DNA of 50,752 nt, taken from the NCBI GenBank assembly GCA_015487975.1, contig WFOS01000027.1, positions 1 through 50,752 on the forward strand, written 5' to 3'. The notes beneath the pieces are model-generated. The model saw only the letters and a program-made list of their open reading frames with translations, had not been told where the DNA came from and made no database searches. The first letter of the stretch is position 1, and every line of letters begins with the position of its first letter. The stretch is from Ardenticatena sp. (GTDB lineage: Bacteria > Chloroflexota > Anaerolineae > Ardenticatenales > Ardenticatenaceae). Positions 43,453 through 50,752 of this stretch are shown one piece after another. The translations under genes and the position numbers were made by a program.

Positions 43453-44484
43453 ATGAGACCAGAATCGAATGCCTATCGTGAAGCCGGTGTGGACATCGAA
43501 GCCGGCAAACGTGCCACCGACCTGATGGCAGAAGCCGTCGAATCAACGTACACCCCCCATGTGCTGGCTGGGCTTGGCGCGTTCGGCGGATTGTTCGATG
43601 CCGCACATCTGAAAGCGCTCAACGCGCCGCTCCTGGTTGCCTCGACCGATGGCGTCGGGACGAAAACACTCGTTGCGGCGCGGCTCAACCGCTGGGAGAC
43701 CATTGGGCAAGATCTGGTAAACCACTGCGTGAACGATATTCTTGTGCAGGGCGCCGAGCCACTCTTCTTTCTCGACTATGTCGCCAGCGCCCGCCTTGCG
43801 CCCGAGCAGGTGGCCACGATCGTTCAGGGGATGGCACGCGCCTGTCGAGACGCCGGGTGCGCCTTGCTAGGCGGCGAAACAGCCGAGATGCCGGGTGTCT
43901 ACCACGAGGGGGCGCTGGACGTTGTCGGGACGATTGTCGGGGTTCTCGATCGCGAGCACCTGATCGATGGCACTCGTATTCAAGCAGGCGATATGGTACT
44001 AGCGTTCCCATCCAGCGGGTTGCACACCAACGGCTACACGTTGGCGCGGCGCGTCCTCGACGATGAAGACTGGAACACGCCACACCCCTTGCTCGATGGG
44101 CAAAGTATTGGCGAGGCGCTGCTGGCCATTCACCGCTCGTACCTGCCGCATGTGCGCGCCCTACGTACTGCGGGGATAGACCTGCGCGGGTTGGCGCACA
44201 TCACCGGCGGGGGCGTGTTCGACAACGTCCCCCGCATCCTGCCCGAAGGCTTGGGCGTGCGGCTGCGCCTGGGGACGTGGCCGATGCCTGCCATTTTCAC
44301 ACTCATCCAGCACAAAGGACATGTCGACCGTGAAGAAATGTTCCACGTGTTCAACATGGGGTTGGGCATGCTCGCCTTCGTCCCTGAAGAAGACGCCCAA
44401 CGAGCAGTCGAAGTACTCGGAGAACAAGAATGCTTCATCGTTGGACGTGTCGTGGCAGAAGACGGCATCCAACTGGTCAACTAG
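43453..44484 (+). CDS. purM: AIR synthase
   Basis: The 343-residue enzyme cyclises FGAM to AIR. It shows YREAGVDIEAGKRATDLM, the ASTDGVGTKTLVA motif, HCVNDILVQGAEPLFFLDY, GCALLGGETAEMPG, GLHTNGYTLARRVL and HITGGGVFDNVPRILP. The start at 43453 begins with the expected PurM N-terminus; its upstream extension overlaps purD in another frame and is rejected. It lies 10 nt after purD and 22 nt before purN. Confidence 0.95.
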   Translation: MRPESNAYREAGVDIEAGKRATDLMAEAVESTYTPHVLAGLGAFGGLFDAAHLKALNAPLLVASTDGVGTKTLVAARLNRWETIGQDLVNHCVNDILVQGAEPLFFLDYVASARLAPEQVATIVQGMARACRDAGCALLGGETAEMPGVYHEGALDVVGTIVGVLDREHLIDGTRIQAGDMVLAFPSSGLHTNGYTLARRVLDDEDWNTPHPLLDGQSIGEALLAIHRSYLPHVRALRTAGIDLRGLAHITGGGVFDNVPRILPEGLGVRLRLGTWPMPAIFTLIQHKGHVDREEMFHVFNMGLGMLAFVPEEDAQRAVEVLGEQECFIVGRVVAEDGIQLVN

Positions 44485-44506
44485 ACAGCAAAAGAAGGTA
44501 GGTTCC

Positions 44507-45121
44507 ATGAGAGCAAAACATCGTCTGGTGGTGATGATTTCTGGTTCGGGAACCAATTTGCAGGCGATTCTAGACGCGTGTGCCGAAGGGCGTCTGCCAG
44601 CGGAGGTGGTCCTGGTCGTCTCCAACCGCAAGCACGCATTCGGCTTGAAACGTGCAGAGCGCGCTGGCGTTCCCACGCTCTCCTTTCCACTGAAACCCTA
44701 CAAAGAGGCAGGGCGCACGCGCGAAGAATACGACCGCGATCTTGCCGAACAGGTGGCACGCTGGTCGCCCGATTTGATAGTGCTGGCCGGCTGGATGCAC
44801 ATCCTCAGCCCCGCGTTTCTCGACCGTTTTCCCAATCGCGTCATCAATCTGCATCCGGCGCTTCCGGGCATGTTTCCGGGCACGCATGCGATTCAACGGG
44901 CCTTCGAGGCGTATCAACGCGGTCAAATCCAGGAGAGTGGCTGCATGGTGCACTACGTCATTCCCGAAGTGGATGCCGGCCCGGTGATTGCCACCGCCCG
45001 CGTGCCCATCTTCCCCGATGATACACTGGAAACATTCGAGCAACGCATGCACGAAGCCGAACATCGCCTCATTGTGGATGCCACACGCAAAGCGCTGGAA
45101 ACGTTGTACGCCTCATCGTGA
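44507..45121 (+). CDS. purN: Phosphoribosylglycinamide formyltransferase
   Basis: The 204-residue folate-dependent enzyme formylates GAR. The phosphate loop MISGSGTNLQAI, the catalytic Asn and His in NRVINLHPALPGMFPG and the catalytic Asp in EVDAGPVI are all present, in contrast to the paralogue at 29459-30106. It is the last gene of the purine operon and converges on the HD-domain gene with 18 nt between the stops. The start follows GAAGGTAGG. Confidence 0.95.
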   Translation: MRAKHRLVVMISGSGTNLQAILDACAEGRLPAEVVLVVSNRKHAFGLKRAERAGVPTLSFPLKPYKEAGRTREEYDRDLAEQVARWSPDLIVLAGWMHILSPAFLDRFPNRVINLHPALPGMFPGTHAIQRAFEAYQRGQIQESGCMVHYVIPEVDAGPVIATARVPIFPDDTLETFEQRMHEAEHRLIVDATRKALETLYASS

Positions 45122-45139
45122 TAGGCAGGTTTCGACGTC

Positions 45140-45733
45140 TTACGACGCACCACGTTGGGCAAGCACGGCATCCAATAGAGCGCACAGCGATTCATCTTCG
45201 ATGCACGTCGCCGCTGATTGAAAAAACTCGCCCAAATCAAGCGCCAGCAGACGCTCATAGACAAAGGCTTGCAATGCCATTTCCAGGCGGTCGAGTTGAC
45301 GCACGAAACGCGCTTCGGGGGAATCGTTGCGCTCGTAGCGTTCCCAAAGCGCCAGAAGCGTCTCCCCATTGGGAACATCGGCCACAATCGCACGAACACC
45401 GTCGCGCTCGCGGCGGTGTTTTTCATTGGGCGAGATGCTGTCCTGAGGCGTAAAATCGCCAGCAATGGCTTCGCCAAGGTCATGAAGGAGTGCCATTTGT
45501 AGGACGGTCGCAGCATCGAGGTGGGGAAAAAGCGGCAGAAGGAACAATGCCAGCATCGCCACGCCGAACGTATGCTCAGCGACGCTTTCGCACATCTCGG
45601 GAGCGATGCCCCGCCGTAGCCACCCCTGGCGGTACAACGGCTTCAACTGCATGGCTTGCACATAGGCACGCACCAGGGGCGGTAAGGCTTCCAGGTCTGC
45701 ATCAGCAAACGGTGGATGTTTGCGCTGCATCAT
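45140..45733 (-). CDS. HD-domain hydrolase (YfbR/HDDC2-like)
   Basis: The 197-residue protein has the metal-binding HD motif series: His in SVAEHTFGVAM, His-Asp in ALLHDLGEAIAGD and a later Asp in RQLDRLEMALQA. The layout matches the 5'-deoxynucleotidase YfbR/HDDC2 group, which removes phosphate from deoxynucleoside monophosphates. That would fit a position beside purine genes and SurE, but substrate is an inference. It follows the FKBP gene by 24 nt on the same strand. Confidence 0.85.
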   Translation of the reverse strand: MMQRKHPPFADADLEALPPLVRAYVQAMQLKPLYRQGWLRRGIAPEMCESVAEHTFGVAMLALFLLPLFPHLDAATVLQMALLHDLGEAIAGDFTPQDSISPNEKHRRERDGVRAIVADVPNGETLLALWERYERNDSPEARFVRQLDRLEMALQAFVYERLLALDLGEFFQSAATCIEDESLCALLDAVLAQRGAS

Positions 45734-45757
45734 CAGGGAAGGGCGGTGCTTGTCGGC

Positions 45758-46195
45758 TCAGGATGGGCGAATGATTTCGACCACTTCGATATCGAAGGTC
45801 AAATCCTTGCCAGCGAGCGGGTGGTTGGCGTCCAGCGTGACGGTTTCATCATCGAACGCGGTGACGGTGACGACGAAACTTTGCCCGGTTGGTTCACGCA
45901 CTTGCAATTGCATCCCCACTTCGGGTTCGATGTCAGGGGGGAGCTGGTTGCGTGGGATGACGACGACCAAATCTTCGCGATGCTCGCCATAGGCATCACC
46001 GGCAGGGATGGTCACGCTGCGCGTTTCGCCTTCTTCCATGCCTTCCACCGCCTGCTCGAAACCGGGGATGACCTGTTCGGCGCCCACTGTAAACTCGAGC
46101 GGCTCACGACCTTCTGAACTGTCGAAAACAGTGCCATCGTCGAGCTTGCCGGTGTAGTGAACGCGGACGGTATCACCTTTTTGGACCTTGGACAT
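45758..46195 (-). CDS. FKBP-type peptidyl-prolyl isomerase (SlyD-like)
   Basis: The 145-residue protein begins [20 protein letters not shown] and contains [35 protein letters not shown] and an inserted flap domain as in SlyD. It lacks the His-rich metal tail of E. coli SlyD. It speeds proline isomerisation and acts as a chaperone in the cytoplasm. ATG 46195 follows AAAGGAG; the longer frame upstream has no family sequence. The HD gene lies 24 nt downstream. Confidence 0.93.
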   Translation of the reverse strand: MSKVQKGDTVRVHYTGKLDDGTVFDSSEGREPLEFTVGAEQVIPGFEQAVEGMEEGETRSVTIPAGDAYGEHREDLVVVIPRNQLPPDIEPEVGMQLQVREPTGQSFVVTVTAFDDETVTLDANHPLAGKDLTFDIEVVEIIRPS

Positions 46196-46361
46196 ACGGA
46201 ACTCCTTTCGTTTGTAGAACAACCAACGGTACAGTGGTATCTTAGCCGCAAAGCGTTTTTTTGAATAATCAGCGCTCGCATGTGTCATCAGTGCCATGCA
46301 GAGGCAGAACACCTTTCGCCAACGGTCTCCATCGCGTTCAGGTGTACAAAGGGCAGCGAAG

Positions 46362-46390
46362 TTGCTCAAATGTTCAAACATGTTTACCAT
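46362..46390 (+). promoter_or_regulatory. Predicted promoter of surE
   Basis: TTGCTC (46362-46367), 17 bp, TACCAT (46385-46390). The gene starts at 46445. A 10-bp palindrome (AAACATGTTT, 46376-46385) overlaps the spacer and could be a regulator site. Confidence 0.4.
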
Positions 46391-46444
46391 AGTCAATCCC
46401 CCTTTTGGGGAAAAGACGCACAGAGTTGATTGAGGAGGCTGACA

Positions 46445-47236
46445 ATGACGTCATTCCGCAAACCTACCATTCTCGTGACCAACGACGACGGTATTTCCTC
46501 GGCAGGTATCCGCGTGTTGTGGCAGGCGCTCAAACGTTTTGCCGATGTGGTGGTCGTTGCCCCCGACCACAACTGGTCGGCAGCGGGACATGCCAAAACC
46601 ATCCATAAGCCCTTGCGTGCCGAACAGGTCAACCTCGATCCCGAGATTGAGATGTGGACGAGTACCGGCGCCCCGAGCGACTGCGTCGCGCTCGCGCTCA
46701 ATGGGCTGATCGAACGCCCGATCGACCTGGTCGTGAGCGGTGTCAATCAAGGGCCCAACCTGGGGCAAGACATCACGTACAGTGGCACGCTTGCGGCAGC
46801 CTTCGAAGCACTGATCTCGGGAGTACCGGCGGTTGCTGTTTCCAACATGAATTTCAAAGATGAAGAGGCGTCGATGCGCCCCGCCGCAGACTTTGCCGCC
46901 CGCCTGGTCGAATACGTCTGGACCAACCAATTGCTCAACGGCGTGGTGCTCAACGTCAACTACCCCAACAACGGCGGGCCACGCGGCGTGCAGGTGACGC
47001 GCCTGGGACGCCGTTCCTATCGCGATAAAATGGTGAAGCGCATCGACCCGCGCGGCCGCCCCTACTACTGGCTGGGTGGTGACCTGCTGAGTGGCGACAA
47101 TGCCGAACCAGGCACCGACATTCGCGCCATCCGCGACGGGTACATTTCGATTACGCCCATCCACCTGGACATGACGAACTACACGTTCCTGGAAAAGATG
47201 CAGTCGTGGGCGCTGGACAGCCTGCTGGTGCAATGA
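46445..47236 (+). CDS. surE: 5'/3'-nucleotidase SurE
   Basis: The 263-residue metal-dependent phosphatase acts on nucleoside monophosphates in stationary-phase survival. It has [14 protein letters not shown] (metal Asp pair), [48 protein letters not shown] and [10 protein letters not shown]. The ATG at 46445 follows GAGGAGG; the frame 15 nt longer is less likely. The ABC exporter gene follows after 24 nt. Confidence 0.94.
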   Translation: MTSFRKPTILVTNDDGISSAGIRVLWQALKRFADVVVVAPDHNWSAAGHAKTIHKPLRAEQVNLDPEIEMWTSTGAPSDCVALALNGLIERPIDLVVSGVNQGPNLGQDITYSGTLAAAFEALISGVPAVAVSNMNFKDEEASMRPAADFAARLVEYVWTNQLLNGVVLNVNYPNNGGPRGVQVTRLGRRSYRDKMVKRIDPRGRPYYWLGGDLLSGDNAEPGTDIRAIRDGYISITPIHLDMTNYTFLEKMQSWALDSLLVQ

Positions 47237-47260
47237 AAAGGCACGGCCAATACACCTGCC

Positions 47261-49036
47261 ATGCGTGATGAACGCGACATTTTAGGAACAGCCTACGATC
47301 CGCATTTGATGCGGCGATTGCTGGGCGAACTGCGCCCGTTCTGGGGGCGCATTGGCTTGGCGCTGGTCTTCATGTTCCTGGCCAGCGCCGCGAACGTGGC
47401 TGGCCCCGTTTTCATTCAGCGGGCAGTGGATGATGCGCTTGTCCAACAGAACGGGCGCTTGCTCTTCATCTACGTCGGGTTGTTTTTGGGGGCCGCCTTG
47501 CTCGAATGGGGGGCGACCCGCGCTCGCATCGCCATCATGGCCGTGGTTGGCACGCGCGCTGTCTGCGATATCCGCGAACGGCTCTTTGCCCATCTCCACA
47601 CGCTCTCGCTCGACTTCTACAACAAATTCGCCATCGGGCGGCTCATGTCGCGGCTCATCAACGACGTCGGCGTCTTGCAGGATTTCGTGACATGGGCCAT
47701 TTTGGGCGTTTTTCGCGACCTGTTTCTGCTGGTGGGCACTGTTCTAGCCATGCTCTCCCTCAACTGGCAGCTTTCGCTGGCGGCGTTCGCCACCATGCCC
47801 GTCATGGTCTGGGCAACACGCCTCTGGCGACGGCATGTGCGCGATGCGTACCGTACCGTGCGCCAACGCATCGCCGTACTGAACGGCTATCTGAACGAAA
47901 GCATCACCGGCATTCGCGTCACCAAAGCCTTCGTGCGCGAAGCCCGCAACATTGCGCATTTCGACGACCTGAACCGTGCGCACTTCCAGGCCAACGAACG
48001 CGCTGGCTGGCTGGCCGCGCTCTTTTTTCCCGCGGTGGACATGCTGAGCGCTGTCTCGCTGGTGCTGGTGATTGGCTACGGCGGGATGCGCGTGCTGGGC
48101 GGTTCGCTGACGCCCGGCGTACTGATTGCGTTCGCGCTCTACGTGGAACGCTTTTTCAACCCTATTCGCGACCTTGCGCAGCGGTACAACACCTTCCAAA
48201 GCGCGATGGTTGCCAGCGAACGCATCTACCAGCTCCTCGACACGCAACCCGATCTGCGCGATGCACCCGACGCTCTCGAGATGCCCCCCATAAAAGGGCG
48301 CGTCGAGTTCGACCATGTGTGGTTTGCCTATGGCGACAACCAGCCGGTTCTGCAAGACATTGTGCTGCGTGCCGAACCCGGCGAGACGATCGCCCTGGTC
48401 GGCGAAACCGGTGCCGGGAAAAGCACGCTGGTCCAACTCATTCCCCGCTTTTTCGACGTGACGCATGGCGCTCTTCGCATCGATGGCTACGACGTGCGCC
48501 ACGTCACCCGCGCCAGTCTGCGACGGCAAATGGGTATCGTGTTGCAAACAACGTTCCTGTTCAGCGGCACCGTGCGCGAAAACATCCGCTATGGCCGACT
48601 GGACGCCACCGACGAAGAAGTGGAAGCTGCCGCGCGCGCTGTGGGGGCGCACACCTTCATCGAAAAATTGCCCCACGGGTACGAAACCGACGTCGGCGAA
48701 AATGGCGTCAACCTGAGTGTGGGGCAGCGACAGGTGCTCAACTTTGCGCGAGCATTGCTCGCCGACCCGGCGCTCATCATCCTGGACGAAGCCACGTCCA
48801 GTGTGGATACCGCCACCGAGATGCTCATCCAGCAAGCCATCGCTCGCCTGCTTGCTGGGCGCACCGCGTTCGTCATCGCCCACCGTCTCAGCACCATCGT
48901 CGATGCCGATCGCATCGTCGTGCTCGACCATGGGCGTATCATCGAGATGGGCACACACGACGCGCTTCTGGCAAAACGTGGTCGGTATTATCGGCTGTAC
49001 ACCATGCAGTTTCGCGATTCGGATTCAGCCGCATAA
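47261..49036 (+). CDS. ABC exporter half-transporter (membrane plus ATPase domains)
   Basis: The 591-residue protein has an N-terminal six-helix membrane domain (about 20-320; LGEL, FWGRIGLALVFMFLA, then LSLDFYNKFAIGRLMSRLIND) and a C-terminal ATPase with Walker A GETGAGKST, signature LSVGQRQ, Walker B LIILDEATSSVD and the H-loop IAHRLS. It resembles MsbA/MdlB/LmrA-type exporters of lipids or drugs; substrate is unknown. As a half-transporter it likely forms a homodimer, since no partner is adjacent. It sits between surE (24 nt) and the aldehyde dehydrogenase (21 nt). Confidence 0.93.
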   Translation: MRDERDILGTAYDPHLMRRLLGELRPFWGRIGLALVFMFLASAANVAGPVFIQRAVDDALVQQNGRLLFIYVGLFLGAALLEWGATRARIAIMAVVGTRAVCDIRERLFAHLHTLSLDFYNKFAIGRLMSRLINDVGVLQDFVTWAILGVFRDLFLLVGTVLAMLSLNWQLSLAAFATMPVMVWATRLWRRHVRDAYRTVRQRIAVLNGYLNESITGIRVTKAFVREARNIAHFDDLNRAHFQANERAGWLAALFFPAVDMLSAVSLVLVIGYGGMRVLGGSLTPGVLIAFALYVERFFNPIRDLAQRYNTFQSAMVASERIYQLLDTQPDLRDAPDALEMPPIKGRVEFDHVWFAYGDNQPVLQDIVLRAEPGETIALVGETGAGKSTLVQLIPRFFDVTHGALRIDGYDVRHVTRASLRRQMGIVLQTTFLFSGTVRENIRYGRLDATDEEVEAAARAVGAHTFIEKLPHGYETDVGENGVNLSVGQRQVLNFARALLADPALIILDEATSSVDTATEMLIQQAIARLLAGRTAFVIAHRLSTIVDADRIVVLDHGRIIEMGTHDALLAKRGRYYRLYTMQFRDSDSAA

Positions 49037-49057
49037 CGGATGCAGAGGAGGAGTGCC

Positions 49058-50422
49058 ATGCCATTCCGTACAGTCAATCCCACCACGGGCGAATGCTTGC
49101 TGACGATCGATCCCATGGACGACGACGCCCTGGAAATGCGACTAGCACGCGCCGTAGAAGCGTTCCAGACGTGGCGACACACCCCATTCAAAGACCGCGC
49201 AGCCCTTTTGCACCGTGTTGCCACGCTTTTGCACACCGATGCCGACCGCTGGGCACGCCTGATGACGCTCGAAATGGGCAAACCGATCCGCGCCGCGGTT
49301 GCCGAAGCCCGAAAATGTGCTTGGGTTTGCCGCTACTATGCCGATCATGGCGCTCCGTTCCTCGCGCCCGAGCCTGTCGCCACCGATGCTCGCCAGAGCG
49401 AAGTCCGTTACGAACCGCTGGGGCCCATCCTTGCCATCATGCCCTGGAATTTTCCCTTCTGGCAGGTCTTCCGCTTTGCCGCGCCCGCCATCATGGCAGG
49501 CAACGTTGTGCTGGTGAAGCATGCACCCATCGTGCCGCAATGCGCTCAGGCGATCGAAGCGTTGTTCCGCGCAGCCGGCGCACCCGAAGGAGTGTATCAA
49601 AACTTGTTCATCGAAGTGGACACGGTGCCCCGCTTGCTGGCAGACCCCCGCATTCGCGGTGCGACGCTGACGGGAAGCACTCGTGCCGGACGTGCTGTCG
49701 CCGCCGAAGCCGGGCGCAACATCAAGAAAACGGTGTTGGAACTGGGCGGCAGCGATCCCTTCATCGTGATGCCAAGCGCCAATCTGGAAGCCGCGGTGAA
49801 CGTGGCCGTGCAATCGCGAATGCTGAACAACGGGCAGTCGTGTATTGCCGCCAAGCGATTCATTCTGCACGAGGCCATTGCCGATGCATTCGAGGCAGCG
49901 TTCGTCGAACGCATCGAGGCGCTACACGTCGGCGATCCCTTCGACCCTGAAACGGAGATCGGCCCCCTGGCAGCGGCGTATCTGCGCGACACATTGGTGC
50001 GGCAGGTGGACGAGACCGTTGCGGCAGGTGCGCGCGTCCTGCTTGGAGGATACGCCCTCGACCGACCGGGCTTTTTCTACGCCCCGACCGTTCTGACTGA
50101 CATTCCAGCGGGAACGCCAGCGCGATGTGAAGAGCTGTTCGGCCCTGTGGCGGCACTCTTCCGCGTGGCATCGCGCGAAGAGGCGCTGGCACTGGCCAAC
50201 GATACCCCCTACGGTCTGGGAGCCAGCGTCTGGACGCAGAACGACGCCGAAGCCGAATACTTCATTGCCAATCTGGAAGCGGGCAATGTGTTCGTGAATG
50301 GGCTGGTAAAAAGCGACCCCCGTTTACCTTTCGGCGGCGTCAAAGCTTCGGGGTATGGGCGCGAGTTGGGGATACACGGTATTCGGGAATTCGTGAACAT
50401 CAAGACGGTGTGGAAAGGTTGA
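49058..50422 (+). CDS. NAD(P)-dependent aldehyde dehydrogenase (succinate-semialdehyde type)
   Basis: The 454-residue protein is close to the Sad/YneI group: MPFRTVNPTTGE at the start, IMPWNFPFWQVFRFAAPAIM, base Glu228 in LELGGSDPFIV, nucleophile Cys262 in NNGQSCIAAKRF, and RLPFGGVKASGYGRELG near the end. It lacks any extra domain. A role in 4-aminobutyrate or aromatic-acid breakdown is likely but not proven. ATG 49058 follows AGGAGG at 49046-49051; ATG 49040 lies before that site and is rejected. A terminator follows. Confidence 0.9.
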   Translation: MPFRTVNPTTGECLLTIDPMDDDALEMRLARAVEAFQTWRHTPFKDRAALLHRVATLLHTDADRWARLMTLEMGKPIRAAVAEARKCAWVCRYYADHGAPFLAPEPVATDARQSEVRYEPLGPILAIMPWNFPFWQVFRFAAPAIMAGNVVLVKHAPIVPQCAQAIEALFRAAGAPEGVYQNLFIEVDTVPRLLADPRIRGATLTGSTRAGRAVAAEAGRNIKKTVLELGGSDPFIVMPSANLEAAVNVAVQSRMLNNGQSCIAAKRFILHEAIADAFEAAFVERIEALHVGDPFDPETEIGPLAAAYLRDTLVRQVDETVAAGARVLLGGYALDRPGFFYAPTVLTDIPAGTPARCEELFGPVAALFRVASREEALALANDTPYGLGASVWTQNDAEAEYFIANLEAGNVFVNGLVKSDPRLPFGGVKASGYGRELGIHGIREFVNIKTVWKG

Positions 50423-50454
50423 TCCATCCAACAGTTGGCATTCAAGCCCTGAAC

Positions 50455-50479
50455 AACGCCGCCTTGCAGGCGGCGTTTT
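50455..50479 (+). terminator. Intrinsic terminator after the aldehyde dehydrogenase gene
   Basis: A perfect 9-bp stem, AACGCCGCC/GGCGGCGTT, with a TTGCA loop and a T-rich tail. Confidence 0.9.
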
Positions 50480-50544
50480 CTTTCGTTATACCAATTGCTC
50501 ATGGTGAAGACGTGTTTTGAGGAAGCATTCGATCTCCAATCGTA

Positions 50545-50579
50545 CAGGTGCGACGCATCGGGGAGATGCGTCGCACCTG
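50545..50579. repeat. 15-bp perfect inverted repeat
   Basis: CAGGTGCGACGCATC (50545-50559) and its exact complement (50565-50579) flank a 5-nt loop. It lies where transposase similarity ends, inside the IS630 remnant. It may be a dispersed palindromic repeat or an element end. Confidence 0.75.
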
Positions 50580-50752
50580 CGGGAGCCCCCTTTTTTCCAC
50601 TCCCCTTGCTGCTCTGGGGGGCTTTCGGCACGCTGGGGAGAACGTTTCGTTCGATCTGCTCTCGTTCGCACCAAGACCACATCCCCCAATAGGTGTATGC
50701 CACCCCAAACGTCTCTCGCACCCACTCGACGGCATCGTACATCGTTCGAAAG
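50580..50752 (-). pseudogene. IS630-family transposase fragment, frameshifted and cut by the window edge
   Basis: Read on the minus strand, MYDAVEWVRETFGVAYTYWG, then MWSWCEREQIERN, matches the DNA-binding helix region of IS630 transposases (typically VxxWIxxTFGVxYTYWGMW). The likeness then moves to another frame (SPQRAESPPEQQGEWKKGG), which indicates a frameshift near 50660. The catalytic DDE domain should follow but is lost at the inverted repeat 50545-50579. The N-terminus lies beyond the window. Confidence 0.6.

Noticed and set aside
47506-49950. 814-residue plus-strand frame across the exporter and aldehyde dehydrogenase genes
   Set aside because: It overlaps two clearly conserved genes in another frame and is Arg/His-rich low-complexity translation.

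Overview
The window looks like chromosomal DNA of a moderately G+C-rich, free-living bacterium. I favour a Chloroflexota member (Ardenticatenia-like). This is an inference from gene style: a single-chain PurL/PurQ fusion, a CO2-type (class II) PurE, UgpC/MsiK-type ABC ATPases, and IS4/IS630 debris typical of such genomes. No rRNA, tRNA or CRISPR array was seen.

Layout. 1-2042: an A+T-richer accessory patch. On the minus strand it carries what I read as the wreck of a class III lanthipeptide locus: a 35-residue precursor gene, a hairpin, then a LanKC synthetase cut off after 65 residues. A decayed IS4 element with recognisable terminal inverted repeats follows. 2194-8858: a tightly packed plus-strand DNA maintenance/signalling run (GNAT acetyltransferase, endonuclease IV, orphan GAF-PAS histidine kinase, DNA polymerase I, DUF72). 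8890-10469: TetR regulator with a FadR-box-like operator, translationally coupled to a nucleoside hydrolase. 10497-13162: a promoter, a long structured 5' leader, two tandem UgpC-type ABC ATPases and a strong terminator. 13188-18880: a phenylacetate/beta-oxidation-like operon (EthD-like, two crotonases, 3-hydroxyacyl-CoA dehydrogenase, a DsbA-family protein, a degenerate dehydrogenase paralogue, PaaI-like thioesterase, membrane protein). The DsbA-family gene has an in-frame UGA at the first position of the CxxC motif with a SECIS-like hairpin behind it, so it is a candidate selenoprotein.

18892-23898: single-gene units with their own promoters or terminators (small barrel protein, 1-pyrroline-5-carboxylate dehydrogenase, SPFH/stomatin protein, thioredoxin reductase, alpha/beta hydrolase). 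23912-27664: minus-strand MFS transporter, an unrecognised 340-residue protein and an o-succinylbenzoate-synthase-type enolase-superfamily enzyme. 27705-29374: two TPR proteins. 29459-34783: minus-strand PurN-like paralogue lacking a catalytic Asp, and the glutamate synthase large subunit GltB. 35021-45121: de novo purine operon purL-purC-purE-purF-purD-purM-purN behind a promoter and a terminator-like leader hairpin, divergent from gltB. Purine synthesis consumes glutamine (PurL, PurF), so a neighbouring glutamate synthase is metabolically sensible. 45140-46195: minus-strand FKBP isomerase and HD hydrolase. 46362-50479: SurE, an ABC exporter half-transporter and an aldehyde dehydrogenase. 50480-50752: the remnant of an IS630-type transposase and a 15-bp perfect inverted repeat.

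The two observations most worth pursuing are the lanthipeptide remnant (121-592) and the UGA-containing DsbA-family gene (16105-16731).
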